Positions 54,843-64,000 of a stretch of 64,000 nucleotides of DNA are shown one piece after another; the first letter of the stretch is position 1, and the number at the start of each line of letters is the position of its first letter. A program made the position numbers and the translations under genes. Source of the DNA: Streptomyces violaceoruber. Its GTDB lineage: Bacteria; Actinomycetota; Actinomycetes; Streptomycetales; Streptomycetaceae. Location: NCBI GenBank assembly GCA_000720805.1, contig JODI01000003.1, positions 186,001 through 250,000 of the forward strand. The letters are read 5' to 3'. The notes below the pieces were generated by a model that ran no database searches, had not been told where the DNA came from, and was given only the letters and a program-made list of their open reading frames with translations.

Positions 54843-55799
54843 TCAGTTCCCCTTCCAGCCGTCGCCCCACGCCTGCTGTGCCACCGCGGGCGCGTCGGAG
54901 TGTGCGTGGTACTCGACCGACTCCGCGGTCAGCTGCATGAACGCCTCCTCCAGGGAGGCCTGCTGCGGACTCAGCTCGTGCAGCACGATGTGATGCTGCG
55001 CGGCCAGCTCGCCGATGTACTCCGCCTTGCTGCCGTCGACCTCCAGCGAACCGTTGCCGCTCTCCACGACGGTGACCCCGACCTCGTGCAGGACGTCGAG
55101 CAGCCGCTCGCGCTGCGGGGTGCGGATGCGCACGTACGACCGCGAGTTCTGCGCGATGAAGTCGGCCATGGAGGTGTCGGCGAGGAGCCGCCCCTGCCCG
55201 ATGACCACGAGGTGGTCGGCGGTCAGTGCCATCTCGCTCATCAGGTGCGAGGAGACGAAGACCGTACGGCCCTGCGCGGCCAGCGACTTCATCAGGTTGC
55301 GGATCCAGTGGATGCCCTCGGGATCGAGCCCGTTGACCGGCTCGTCGAACATCAGGATCCGCGGGTCGCCGAGGAGCGCGCCGGCGATGCCCAGCCGCTG
55401 TCCCATGCCGAGCGAGAAACCCTTGGCCTTCTTCCTGGCGACCGCCGTGAGCCCGACGGTGTCCAGCACCTCGTGCACCCGTTTGTTCGGGATGCCGTTG
55501 CTCTGCGCGAGGCACAGGAGGTGGTGGTAGGCGCTGCGCCCGCCGTGCATGGCCTTGGCGTCCAGCAGGGCGCCGATGTACGTCAGCGGGTCCTTGAGCT
55601 GGTCGTAGTGCTTGCCGTCGATGCGCACGTCCCCGGCGGTGGGACGGTCGAGGCCGAGCATCATGCGCATGGTCGTCGACTTCCCGGCACCGTTCGGTCC
55701 GAGGAAGCCCGTCACGATGCCCGGTCTGACGGCGAAAGTCAGGTTGTTGACCGCCACCTTCTCGCCGTACCGCTTGGTCAGCCCCTCGAGCTCGATCAT
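54843..55799 (-). CDS. ABC transporter ATP-binding protein (second pair)
   Basis: 318 residues from ATG 55799 (MIELEGLTKRYGEKVAVNNL). Walker A FLGPNGAGKSTTMRMMLG, signature FSLGMGQRLGIAGALLGDP, Walker B ILMFDEPVNGLDPEG, H-loop VSSHLMSEM. Closely similar to the ATPase at 52703 over the core, without its Pro-rich tail. Forms an operon with the permease at 54070. Confidence 0.93.
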   Translation of the reverse strand: MIELEGLTKRYGEKVAVNNLTFAVRPGIVTGFLGPNGAGKSTTMRMMLGLDRPTAGDVRIDGKHYDQLKDPLTYIGALLDAKAMHGGRSAYHHLLCLAQSNGIPNKRVHEVLDTVGLTAVARKKAKGFSLGMGQRLGIAGALLGDPRILMFDEPVNGLDPEGIHWIRNLMKSLAAQGRTVFVSSHLMSEMALTADHLVVIGQGRLLADTSMADFIAQNSRSYVRIRTPQRERLLDVLHEVGVTVVESGNGSLEVDGSKAEYIGELAAQHHIVLHELSPQQASLEEAFMQLTAESVEYHAHSDAPAVAQQAWGDGWKGN

Positions 55800-55887
55800 G
55801 CCGACCACGCTAGGGCGCGTGCCGGACGTATGCCACCCGGGCGGGCAAACGGAGACCGACGAAGACGTCAACAACCGCACAAGCGTG

Positions 55888-55927
55888 CCGAAGGCCCACG
55901 CCCCGGGAGGGGAACGCGGGCCTTCGG
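55888..55927. terminator. Terminator between filP and the ABC operon
   Basis: CCGAAGGCCC / GGGCCTTCGG perfect 10-bp stem enclosing GC-rich sequence, 41 bases beyond the filP stop. Separates filP from the downstream ABC operon. Confidence 0.8.
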
Positions 55928-55968
55928 CCACCACTACTCAGGACTTCTCACAGACGTACCGCGACTGC

Positions 55969-56904
55969 TTACCGGGACTGCTGAGCCGGCACACCCCGGG
56001 AGATCGGCTCGTCCTCGGCCGGCGAACCGGCCGCGGCCACCGCGGCGCCGGTGAGCGTGGCGAGCATCTCGCGCACGTTCGTCAGCTGGGCGTTGATGGA
56101 GTCGCGGCGGTTGGTGAGAGCCGCCAGCTCCCGCTCGGACTCCGAACGGATGCGGTCCGCCTTGGCGTTCGCGTCGGCCACGATGTCCTCGGCCTGGCGC
56201 TGCGCCGTCTCCACGGTCTGGCGGGCGCGACGCTCGGCGTCCGTGCGCAGCTTCTCCGCCTCCAGCCGCAGCTGCTCGGCGCGGTGCTCGATCTCCGCGA
56301 GACGCTTCTCCGCCTTCTGCTGACGGGACGCCAGGTCGCGCTCCGACTGCTCGCGGCGCTTGGCCAGGTTCGTCTCGAAGTCGGCGGCGGCCTGCGCGGC
56401 CTTGGCGCGGGTCTCCTCGAAGAGGGCGTCGGCCTCCTCGCGCTTCTGCTGCGCGTCCTTCTGGGCCTCCGCGCGCAGCTGCGAGGCGTCACTCTTGGCC
56501 TTCTCGATGACCCGGACGCCCTCGTCCTCGGCCTTCGCCTTGCGCTCCGCAGCGAACGATTCCGCGTCGTTGCGGACCTGCTGGGCCGCCGACTCGGCAA
56601 GCTCGCGGTGCTGCTCGGCAGCGCGCCGTGCCTCCTCGCGCAGATCCTTGGCCTCTTCCTCGGCGAGGCGGAGGATCTTCTCGACACGCGCGCCGAGACC
56701 GGCGTACGACGGCTCGGCGTCGCTCACCTGAGCCTGGGCGTTCTGCGTCTCGAGGTGGAGCTCCTCGATGCGCTTTTCCAGAGCCGTGATGCGGGCGAGA
56801 GCGCTGTCACGATCGGAGACGAGCTTGGAGATCCGTTCGTCCACCTGAGCGCGGTCGTACCCACGCCGCACAAGCTCGAAGCCGTAGGGGGAAGTGTCGC
56901 TCAT
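55969..56904 (-). CDS. filP: Filament-forming protein FilP
   Basis: 311 residues. A DivIVA-like N-terminal segment (PYGFELVRRGYDRAQVDERI) leads to an almost uninterrupted Ala/Glu/Arg-rich coiled coil. FilP is an intermediate-filament-like protein that gathers at growing hyphal tips and gives mechanical stability in Streptomyces. Directly downstream of scy, the usual order; the two proteins interact with DivIVA at the tip. The last residues (DEPISRGVPAQQSR) are non-helical. Confidence 0.93.
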   Translation of the reverse strand: MSDTSPYGFELVRRGYDRAQVDERISKLVSDRDSALARITALEKRIEELHLETQNAQAQVSDAEPSYAGLGARVEKILRLAEEEAKDLREEARRAAEQHRELAESAAQQVRNDAESFAAERKAKAEDEGVRVIEKAKSDASQLRAEAQKDAQQKREEADALFEETRAKAAQAAADFETNLAKRREQSERDLASRQQKAEKRLAEIEHRAEQLRLEAEKLRTDAERRARQTVETAQRQAEDIVADANAKADRIRSESERELAALTNRRDSINAQLTNVREMLATLTGAAVAAAGSPAEDEPISRGVPAQQSR

Positions 56905-57110
56905 GGGGTTCCTGTCGAATGAGACCGGTGAGGTGATAGAGGGAATCCTAGGGGCCGAAGCGGTGTGTCATCGAGCGGTTGCACGTTTGGTATGGAGATT
57001 GAGACCCCTTTTGGGTGGCTAACCGTCGGACGACTTGCCAAAGAGTTGGTCAAAGGCCTCAGAAGGCACCGGATCCGGTCTCGGTTCTAGTCGCCGAAGG
57101 GGTCTCGGCG

Positions 57111-60100
57111 CTACCCGTCCGCCGCCTTGCCACCCGAACGAGGGGCGCCGACCGTGGCGCCCGCCTTGACTCCGTCCTTGCCCGCCGCCGGTGCCTCGAA
57201 GGACTCCAACGCCTCCAGGACGTCCTGGACACGGGAGATCTCGGCGTTGATGTCCTCGCGCCGGCGCACCAGGATCTCCAGCTCGCGCTTGCCCTCCTCG
57301 ACCGTGCGCCTCGCCTCGCGGATCGCCTCGGCCTTCAACTCCTCGGCCTCGCGGATCAGCGTGGCCTTCTTCTGCTCGGCCTCCTTGAGGAGCCCCTCCG
57401 CCTTCTTGACGGCGGCGATCCGTACCTTGCCGGCCTCGGAATTCGCCTCCGACACCAGCTCCTTGGCCTTCGCCTGCGCCTTCTGCAGCTGCTCCTCGGC
57501 GGCCTTGATGAGCGCGTCACAGCGGTCGCCGGTCGACTTCATCGTCTCGGCGGCCTCGCGGCGGGCCCGCTCGTGCAGCTCCTCGATCTCGCCCGTGATG
57601 CGGTCGCGCAGTTCCTCCGCGCGCTCCCTGATCGCGGTGGCGTCCCGGCGCGCGCCGACGAGCAGTTCGTCCGCGTCCGTACGGGCCTTCTCCACCGTCG
57701 CGTTGCCCTCGACCGTCGCCTCGGACACCAGCCGGTCGGCCTCGGTGCGGGCCGCGCCGACCATGGTGTCGGCCTGCGACTCCGCCTCCGCGGTGGTCTT
57801 CTGCGCCTGCTGCTGCGCCTCGGAGAGCAGCTTGTCGGCCTCGGCGGTGGTCTCCGAGATGAGCGTGTCGACCTGCTCGGCCGCCTCGGAGCGCCGCTTG
57901 TTGGCCGCCTTGCGGGCCTCGTCGAGGGTCCGCTCGGCTTCCTCGCGCGCGGAGTTGACGAGCCGTTCGGCCTCCTGGGCCGCGTCCGTCCGGACCTGCT
58001 CGGACTCGCCGCGGATCCGCTCGGCGTGGCGCTGGGCCGCCCCGACCGTCTCGGCTGCCTCGGCCCGTAGGCGCTCGGCCTCGCCGGTGGCCTCGCCGAC
58101 CAGCTGCTCGGCCTGGGCACGCGCCTCGGCCCTGACCCGCTCGGCCTCCGCGACCGTCTCGGAGCGCAGCCGCTCCGCCTCGGCGACGGTGTCCTGGCGC
58201 AGCCGGTCGGTGTCCTGGAGCGTTTCGGCGGTGAGCCGCTCGGCCTCGTTGCGGGCCTCGGTGATGAGGGTGTCGGCCTGCGTCGCCGCGTCCGAGCGGA
58301 TGCGGTTGGCGTCCTCGCGGGCGTCCGCCCGGGTGCGCGCGGCGGCCTGGTCGGCCTCGGCGATGGTGTCCGACGCCTGCGTCCGCACCCGCTGGGCGTG
58401 CTCGGCCGCGTCGGAGCGCAGCCGCTCCGACTCCGCGATCGCCTCCGACACCGTGCGCTCCGCGAGCGCCTTGGCGGCCTCGGTCTCCTCACTCGCCTCC
58501 CGCCGTACGCGGGTGGCGTCCTCGCTGGCCCGCTCCCGCTCGGCGTAGGCGTCGGCGCGGACCCGGTCCGCCTCCTCCTGGGCTTCCCGGCGCATCCGGT
58601 CCGCCACGTGCTCGGCGGCGCTGCGCAGCCCGGCGATCTCCTCCTGGGCCTGCTCGTGCAGTCCGGCGACCGAGTCCCGCACCTGCTGGGCGTGCTGTTC
58701 GGCGGCCGACACCATCTCGGTGGCCCGCCGGTCCGCCTCCTCGACCAGGCGTACCGCCTCGGCCTGCGCGTCCTCCACGCGCCTGCGCGCCGACGCCAGC
58801 AGTTCCTCGCTCTGCTCGCGGGCCCGCTCGCGCTCCTGGTCGGCCTCGGTGCGGGCCGCGCCGAGGTACTCCTCGGCCTCGCGGCGGCGCCGGTTAACCT
58901 CCTCCTGGGCGGCGGCCAGCGTCTCCGTGGCCTCCGTCGCCAGCCGCTCGGCGGCGGCCTGCGCCTCGGCCCGTACCCGGTCGGCGCTGTCCTGGGCCTC
59001 CGACTTCAGCCGCTCGGCCTCGGACGCCGCCTCAGACCGCAGGCGTACGGCGATGGCCTCGCCCTCCGCGCGGGACGCGGACGCGTCCGCGGCGGCCTCG
59101 GTGCGCAGTCGCTCCGCCTCGGTCTCGGCCTGCTGCTGGAGCGTACGGATCCGCTCGGCGGCCTCGGTGCGCAGCCGGTCGCTCTCCTCGGCGGCCTCGC
59201 GGCGGATCCGGGTGGCCTCCTCGCGGGCGTCGCTGAGCGCCTGCTCGGCCGCGGTGAGCCGTTCCTCGGCCTGCGTCTGCAGCCGGGTCAGTTCCTCGGC
59301 GGCCTCCGCGCGGCGGGCCTGAACGGCCCGCTCGGTCTCCTCGCGCAGCTCGTCCGCGGTCCGCTCGGCGGCGGCCGTGATCTCCTCGGACAGTTCGACG
59401 GCCTCGGCGCGCTGCCGCTCGGCCTCGTTGCGGGTGCGCTCCAGGGTCTCCTCGGCCTGCCGGCGCAGCGTCGTCGCCCGCTCGATGGCCTCGGTACGGA
59501 CCTTCTCGCTGTCCGTGGTGGCCTTCTGGCGCAGCTCGTCCGCGTCCTGCCTGGCCTTCGACAGCAGTTCCTCGGCGGTCTTGGCCGCCTCCTCGATCTG
59601 CTGGACGGCTTCCCTGCGCGCCTCAGAACGGATCTTCTCGCCCTCGGCGACCGCCTCGGAGCGCAGCTGCTCGGCCTCGCCGCGCAGCCGGCGGGCCTCC
59701 TCCTGCAGCTCGACCGTCTTGGCGCGGTACTCCTTGGTGTCGTCCTTCGCCGTGCCCTTGAGCTGCTCGGCGATGTCATGCGCCTCGGCCCGCAGCCGGT
59801 CCGCCTCGGACTCGGCCTCCCGGCGGATCCGCTCGGCCTCCTCGGAGGCCGCCTTGGTGGTGCTGCGGGCGTCCTCCTGGGCCTTGTTGAGGACGTCCTC
59901 GGCGGTCTTGGCCGCCTTGGACAGCTGGGTCGCGCTCTCCTCGGCGGTGAGCGTGCGGGCCTTCTCGGCGGCCTCGGTCAGCAGCTTCTCGGCCTCGGCA
60001 CGGGCGTCCGCGACGAGCTGCTCGGCGTCCGCCTTGGTGGCCTCGGCCTCCTTGGTGGCCTCCGTGACCAGCCGGGCGACCTGCTCCTTGGCCGTACGGG

Positions 60101-61022
60101 TGCGCTGCTCGTTGGCGGACTCCGCGCCGGCGAGCGCCTTCTCCGCGGCCGTCTTGGCCTCGGCGACCAGCTTCTCCGCCTCGGCACGCGCCTCCCGCAG
60201 GGCCGTGTCGGCCTCCTGGATGCGCTGCTCGGCGGTGCGGCTCAGCTCCAGCGCCTCTCGGCGGGCCGCCTCCGACTCCGAGGTGGTGGAGGTCCGCAGC
60301 TGTTCGGCGTGCTCGGTGGCCTCCTGGGCCTGGGTGGAGGCGGCGTTCAGCAGCCGTTCGGCGTCCGCGCGGGCGCGGCGCAGCAGCTGCTCGGCCTCGG
60401 CACGGGCCGACTCGGCCTCGGTCTGCAGCCGCTGGCGGGCCTCGGCGGTCACCCGCTCGGCCTCCGCCCGGGCGGCCGCCATGGCCTGCTCGGCCTCCGC
60501 GCGGGACTCGTCGAGGAGCCGGCGGGCCTGCTGCTCCGTCCGGGCGCGCAGCTGCTCCGCCCAGGCCACGTTCTCGTTGACGTGGGACTCGACGGTCTGC
60601 CGGCGCTCCGCCAGCTCCTGGTCCAGTTGCTGGCGGCGGGTGACCGCCTCCTGATGCAGCTCCGCCTGGAGGCGGGCGGCCTGCTCGGCGTGCTCCTGGA
60701 GGATGCGCTGGGTCTGTGCCCGGGCCTGGCTCAGCTCGCGCTCGGCCTCCTGGCGCAGCTGGTCGGCCTGCATCTGGGCGTTGCGCAGCAGCTGCTCGGC
60801 CTGGTACCCGAGGTCGCCGCCGTCGAAGGCGGGCCGGGACATGATGGTGCGCCGCGCCTCGTGCAACTTGGCGCGCAGCACCTCGACCTGGTAGCCGAGG
60901 TCCTCGGCGTGCTGGATCGCCTTTTCCCGCTCGGTCTTCAGCCGCTTCATCTCGGCTTCGAAACGAGTGAGGTGATCGACGTCAGCCGCCGGTTCCCGCT
61001 CCTGGCTCTCGTAGCCCCGCAC
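57111..61022 (-). CDS. scy: Giant coiled-coil polarity scaffold Scy
   Basis: 1303 residues from GTG 61022 (VRGYESQEREPAADVDHLTR); a TTG at 61052 would add ten residues and is possible. An N-terminal DivIVA-like heptad part (about 25-110) is followed by more than 1000 residues of coiled coil, in which Ala, Glu, Arg and Gln repeat with a roughly 51-residue super-period described for Scy and FilP. Scy organises the tip-growth machinery with DivIVA and FilP and controls branching. The GC bias makes long false frames on the opposite strand. A 206-base gap to filP and a 204-base gap upstream hold no genes. Confidence 0.92.
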   Translation of the reverse strand: MRGYESQEREPAADVDHLTRFEAEMKRLKTEREKAIQHAEDLGYQVEVLRAKLHEARRTIMSRPAFDGGDLGYQAEQLLRNAQMQADQLRQEAERELSQARAQTQRILQEHAEQAARLQAELHQEAVTRRQQLDQELAERRQTVESHVNENVAWAEQLRARTEQQARRLLDESRAEAEQAMAAARAEAERVTAEARQRLQTEAESARAEAEQLLRRARADAERLLNAASTQAQEATEHAEQLRTSTTSESEAARREALELSRTAEQRIQEADTALREARAEAEKLVAEAKTAAEKALAGAESANEQRTRTAKEQVARLVTEATKEAEATKADAEQLVADARAEAEKLLTEAAEKARTLTAEESATQLSKAAKTAEDVLNKAQEDARSTTKAASEEAERIRREAESEADRLRAEAHDIAEQLKGTAKDDTKEYRAKTVELQEEARRLRGEAEQLRSEAVAEGEKIRSEARREAVQQIEEAAKTAEELLSKARQDADELRQKATTDSEKVRTEAIERATTLRRQAEETLERTRNEAERQRAEAVELSEEITAAAERTADELREETERAVQARRAEAAEELTRLQTQAEERLTAAEQALSDAREEATRIRREAAEESDRLRTEAAERIRTLQQQAETEAERLRTEAAADASASRAEGEAIAVRLRSEAASEAERLKSEAQDSADRVRAEAQAAAERLATEATETLAAAQEEVNRRRREAEEYLGAARTEADQERERAREQSEELLASARRRVEDAQAEAVRLVEEADRRATEMVSAAEQHAQQVRDSVAGLHEQAQEEIAGLRSAAEHVADRMRREAQEEADRVRADAYAERERASEDATRVRREASEETEAAKALAERTVSEAIAESERLRSDAAEHAQRVRTQASDTIAEADQAAARTRADAREDANRIRSDAATQADTLITEARNEAERLTAETLQDTDRLRQDTVAEAERLRSETVAEAERVRAEARAQAEQLVGEATGEAERLRAEAAETVGAAQRHAERIRGESEQVRTDAAQEAERLVNSAREEAERTLDEARKAANKRRSEAAEQVDTLISETTAEADKLLSEAQQQAQKTTAEAESQADTMVGAARTEADRLVSEATVEGNATVEKARTDADELLVGARRDATAIRERAEELRDRITGEIEELHERARREAAETMKSTGDRCDALIKAAEEQLQKAQAKAKELVSEANSEAGKVRIAAVKKAEGLLKEAEQKKATLIREAEELKAEAIREARRTVEEGKRELEILVRRREDINAEISRVQDVLEALESFEAPAAGKDGVKAGATVGAPRSGGKAADG

Positions 61023-61256
61023 TGCGCGGTCCCATCCGTCCCCTGGTCGCAAGTCTCTCCGTACGAGCCCTGTCCGTCCGCCGGACGGGGCTCCCGGGGA
61101 ATGGTGTCAGATCAACGGCGGAGCATGGGCTGCTGCCCCGACGCTCGTCCCCCGAAACCCGGACCCCGGCCAGGTCCCGCCGTCACGACAGGACCCTGGT
61201 CGCCCTGGTTGGGAGCGGCGACCGCCCCCAACCCTACCGGCCCATATGTACGAGGG

Positions 61257-61697
61257 TCAGTGCTCAGGTGACTCAACAGGCGCGGAAGTGACCAGTTCTG
61301 TCAGTACGCCGTGGCAATCCTTCGGATGCAGGAACGTGATCCGTGACCCCATGGAGCCGCGTCGCGGCTCTTCGTACAGAACCCGTACGCCCTTCTCCTT
61401 GATGTCGGCGGCCTCGGCGTCCACGTCCGCCGTGCCGAAGGCGATGTGGTGGACGCCCTCGCCGTTCTTCGCGAGCCACTTCGCGACGGTGGAGTCCTCC
61501 CGCGTCGGCTCCAGGAGCTGCAGGTACGACGCCCCGCCGTCGGACGTATCGTTGATCTTGAGCATGGCCTCGCGTACGCCCTGCTCCTCGTTGACCTCGG
61601 AGTGGAACACCTCGAAGCCGTACGTGGCCCGGTAGAACTCGACGGTCGCGTCGAGGTCGTGGCAGGCGATCCCGATGTGGTCGATTCGCGTCAGCAT
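61257..61697 (-). CDS. mce: Methylmalonyl-CoA epimerase
   Basis: 146 residues, VOC-superfamily fold. It interconverts (S)- and (R)-methylmalonyl-CoA. Metal ligands appear in DHIGIACHDL (His near residue 7), GVHHIAFGT (His near 84) and the C-terminal Glu of VLTELVTS. Its partners, the mutase chaperone MeaB (63121) and the B12 adenosyltransferase (41334), are also in the window. Confidence 0.93.
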   Translation of the reverse strand: MLTRIDHIGIACHDLDATVEFYRATYGFEVFHSEVNEEQGVREAMLKINDTSDGGASYLQLLEPTREDSTVAKWLAKNGEGVHHIAFGTADVDAEAADIKEKGVRVLYEEPRRGSMGSRITFLHPKDCHGVLTELVTSAPVESPEH

Positions 61698-61847
61698 GGT
61701 GCTAGTGCAACTCTCCTCGGGTGGTTACGCAACGTGCGCGCGATCACACCGACAGCCCGGTGACGCCGCGGACTACCGGTCAGTACATTCGAAGTAAACC
61801 CTCGTTCACTCCTCGGCCTGTGCAGGCCGGTAAGGGGATCGCACCTC

Positions 61848-63050
61848 ATGACTGGATCGAACAGCACGACCTCGGTGATCGTCGCGGGGGCCCGCACGCC
61901 CATGGGACGGTTGCTGGGCTCGCTCAAGTCCTTCTCCGGAGCCGACCTCGGCGGCTTCGCGATCAAAGCCGCCCTCGACCGTGCGGGTGTCGGTGGCGAC
62001 CAGGTGCAGTACGTGATCATGGGCCAGGTGCTCCAGGCCGGGGCAGGGCAGATCCCGGCACGTCAGGCCGCGGTCAAGGCGGGCATCCCGATGAGCGTCC
62101 CGGCGCTCACCGTCAACAAGGTGTGCCTGTCCGGCCTCGACGCCATCGCATTGGCCGACCAGTTGATCCGGGCGGGTGAATTCGACGTGATCGTCGCGGG
62201 CGGTCAGGAGTCCATGACCAACGCCCCGCACCTGCTCCCGAAGTCCCGTGAGGGCTTCAAGTACGGCGCGATCGAGATGCTCGACGCCATGGCGTACGAC
62301 GGTCTCACCGACGCCTTCGAGAACATCGCCATGGGCGAGTCCACGGAGAAGCACAACAGCCGCCTCGGTATCCAGCGCCCCGAGCAGGACGAGTTCGCCG
62401 CCCTGTCCCACCAGCGCGCCGCGGCCGCCCAGAAGAACGGCCTGTTCGACGCCGAGATCACCCCGGTGGAGATCCCGCAGCGCAAGGGCGAGCCGGTCGT
62501 CTTCGGCAAGGACGAGGGCATCCGCGCCGAGACCACGGCCGAGTCCCTGGGCAAGCTGCGCCCGGCGTTCACCAAGGACGGCACGATCACGGCGGGCTCT
62601 GCCTCGCAGATCTCCGACGGTGCCGCCGCGGTCGTCGTGATGAGCAAGGCGAAGGCGCAGGAGCTCGGCCTGGAGTGGATCGCGGAGATCGGCGCCCACG
62701 GCAACGTGGCGGGCCCGGACAACTCTCTGCAGTCCCAGCCGTCGAACGCCATCGCGCACGCCCTGAAGAAGGAGGGCCTGGAGGTCTCCGACCTCGACCT
62801 GATCGAGATCAACGAGGCCTTCGCGGCGGTCGCGGTGCAGTCAATGAAGGACCTCGGAGTGTCCACCGAACGGGTGAATGTCAACGGCGGCGCCATCGCC
62901 CTCGGCCACCCGATCGGCATGTCCGGCGCCCGTCTCGTCCTGCACCTGGCGCTGGAGCTCAAGCGGCGCGGCGGCGGCGTGGGCGCGGCCGCGCTGTGCG
63001 GCGGCGGCGGTCAGGGTGACGCGCTGATCGTGCGGGTACCGAAGGCCTGA
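61848..63050 (+). CDS. Acetyl-CoA C-acetyltransferase (thiolase)
   Basis: 400 residues. Condenses two acetyl-CoA to acetoacetyl-CoA or the reverse. Catalytic Cys in [11 protein letters not shown] (about residue 92), [29 protein letters not shown] with the catalytic His, and the second Cys in [13 protein letters not shown]. Divergent from mce; the 150-base gap probably holds both promoters. Confidence 0.95.
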   Translation: MTGSNSTTSVIVAGARTPMGRLLGSLKSFSGADLGGFAIKAALDRAGVGGDQVQYVIMGQVLQAGAGQIPARQAAVKAGIPMSVPALTVNKVCLSGLDAIALADQLIRAGEFDVIVAGGQESMTNAPHLLPKSREGFKYGAIEMLDAMAYDGLTDAFENIAMGESTEKHNSRLGIQRPEQDEFAALSHQRAAAAQKNGLFDAEITPVEIPQRKGEPVVFGKDEGIRAETTAESLGKLRPAFTKDGTITAGSASQISDGAAAVVVMSKAKAQELGLEWIAEIGAHGNVAGPDNSLQSQPSNAIAHALKKEGLEVSDLDLIEINEAFAAVAVQSMKDLGVSTERVNVNGGAIALGHPIGMSGARLVLHLALELKRRGGGVGAAALCGGGGQGDALIVRVPKA

Positions 63051-63120
63051 AGTCCGCCGGAGTCCGGCAGAGGCCTTCGTGTTCGTCTCACTGATCTGAA
63101 CTGATCTGAACGGAGCTGTG

Positions 63121-64000
63121 ATGCAGGACGTCTCCTCGCTGGTCGCCCAGGCCAGGGAAGGCCGGCCCCGGGCCGTGGCCCGGCTGATCTCCCTGGTGGA
63201 GGGGGCGTCCCCGCAGCTCAGGGAGGTCATGGCGACCCTGGCCCCGCTGACCGGCGGGGCGTACGTGGTGGGGCTGACGGGGTCGCCGGGTGTGGGCAAG
63301 TCCACCTCGACCTCCGCCCTGGTGACCGCGTACCGCAAACAGGGCAAGCGGGTCGGCGTCCTGGCCGTCGACCCGTCCTCCCCGTTCTCCGGCGGCGCGC
63401 TCCTGGGCGACCGCGTCCGCATGTCCGAGCACGCGTCCGACCCGGGCGTCTACATCCGCTCCATGGCCACCCGCGGCCACCTGGGCGGCCTGGCCTGGGC
63501 CGCGCCGCAGGCGATCCGTGTCCTGGACGCGGCGGGCTGCGACGTGATCCTGGTCGAGACGGTCGGGGTGGGCCAGTCGGAGGTGGAGATCGCCTCCCAG
63601 GCGGACACCAGCGTGGTCCTGCTGGCCCCGGGCATGGGCGACGGCATCCAGGCCGCCAAGGCCGGGATCCTGGAGATCGGCGACGTGTACGTCGTCAACA
63701 AGGCCGACCGTGACGGCGCCGACGCGACCGCCCGCGAGCTCAACCACATGCTCGGCCTCGGCGAGTCCCGCGGCCCCGGCGACTGGCGCCCGCCCATCGT
63801 CAAGACGGTCGCCGCGCGGGGCGAGGGCATCGAGGAGGTCGTCGAGGCGCTGGAGAAGCACCGGGCGTGGATGGAGGAGCGGGGGGTCCTGGCGGAACGC
63901 CGCGGGGCCCGCGCGGCCCGCGAGGTGGAGACGATCGCCGTCACGGCCCTGCGGGAACGGATAGCGGACCTGCACGGCGACCGGCGGCTGAGCGCGCTGG
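63121..64000 (+). CDS. meaB: Methylmalonyl-CoA mutase-associated GTPase MeaB, 3'-truncated by window edge
   Basis: At least 293 residues from ATG 63121, with GGAG five bases upstream; the frame is open at base 64000. G3E GTPase: Walker A GLTGSPGVGKSTSTSALV (about residues 51-68), AVDPSSPFSGGALLGDRVRM, the Walker B LVETVGVGQSE and the base-specificity motif NKAD. It protects and loads B12-dependent methylmalonyl-CoA mutase. Full-length family members are about 320 residues, so little is missing. The ten-base repeat ACTGATCTGA lies twice just before it (63091-63110). Confidence 0.93.
   Translation, partial: MQDVSSLVAQAREGRPRAVARLISLVEGASPQLREVMATLAPLTGGAYVVGLTGSPGVGKSTSTSALVTAYRKQGKRVGVLAVDPSSPFSGGALLGDRVRMSEHASDPGVYIRSMATRGHLGGLAWAAPQAIRVLDAAGCDVILVETVGVGQSEVEIASQADTSVVLLAPGMGDGIQAAKAGILEIGDVYVVNKADRDGADATARELNHMLGLGESRGPGDWRPPIVKTVAARGEGIEEVVEALEKHRAWMEERGVLAERRGARAAREVETIAVTALRERIADLHGDRRLSAL

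Noticed and set aside
58398..61271. 957-codon plus-strand frame opposite scy
   Set aside because: Mirror image of the Ala/Glu/Arg coiled-coil codons; Leu/Gly-rich with no recognisable domain.

Overview
The window is a high-GC actinobacterial chromosome segment, almost certainly Streptomyces. It has GTG/TTG starts, strong GGAGG-type ribosome sites and GC-rich third positions. Its gene order lysA-hom-thrC-thrB-rho-LCP-rpmE-prfA-prmC ... glyA ... atpIBEFHAGDC ... nucS ... filP-scy-mce-thiolase-meaB matches, from memory, the S. coelicolor SCO5350-SCO5400 core region.

Bases 1-9630 are accessory. The window opens inside a DNA methyltransferase gene. It is followed by the 3' half of a tRNA-Ser(UGA), starting at the anticodon loop and still carrying its terminator: this is the attachment-site scar of an island lying to the left. 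From about 1.7 to 8.6 kb is a decayed actinomycete integrative conjugative element (AICE). It carries an ATPase/Nudix gene set, a HutC-type GntR repressor with four operator-like palindromes, an SCO3933-like gene, a chimera of an FtsK-like Tra N-terminus with a RepSA-like C-terminus, an excisionase gene broken by a stop codon, and an apparently intact tyrosine integrase pointing at a tRNA-Arg(CCG) gene. The element looks locked in the chromosome.

Bases 9.8-27.8 kb hold housekeeping genes: an orphan receiver protein, nrtL, aspartate-family amino acid synthesis (lysA, hom, thrC, thrB), rho, a cell-wall LCP ligase with a sigma-E-like promoter, translation genes (rpmE, prfA, prmC, Sua5/YrdC), a phosphatase-like protein lacking its nucleophile, glyA, and a lipid-linked sugar phosphotransferase. 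Bases 28.1-35.9 kb are the complete F1Fo ATP synthase operon, with a strong hairpin between atpD and atpC.

Bases 36-55.8 kb are mixed: a DUF2550 membrane protein, a secreted CBM2-FnIII-GH18 chitinase with two DasR-like sites in its promoter, a NarL-type two-component pair, small membrane proteins, a PduO-type cobalamin adenosyltransferase, a drug-type ABC exporter with divergent TetR regulator, a hydroxybutyryl-CoA dehydrogenase, a STAS protein, a large membrane-anchored P-loop protein, nucS, an LLM oxidoreductase, and two adjacent paralogous ABC transporter pairs.

Bases 55.9-64 kb carry the polar-growth cytoskeleton genes filP and scy, then methylmalonyl-CoA epimerase, acetyl-CoA acetyltransferase and the start of meaB. 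No clearly new multi-gene system was found. The most unusual items are the tra-rep chimera with broken xis, the Cys-to-Ser phosphatase-like protein, the HutC operator set, and several small tandem duplications at gene ends.
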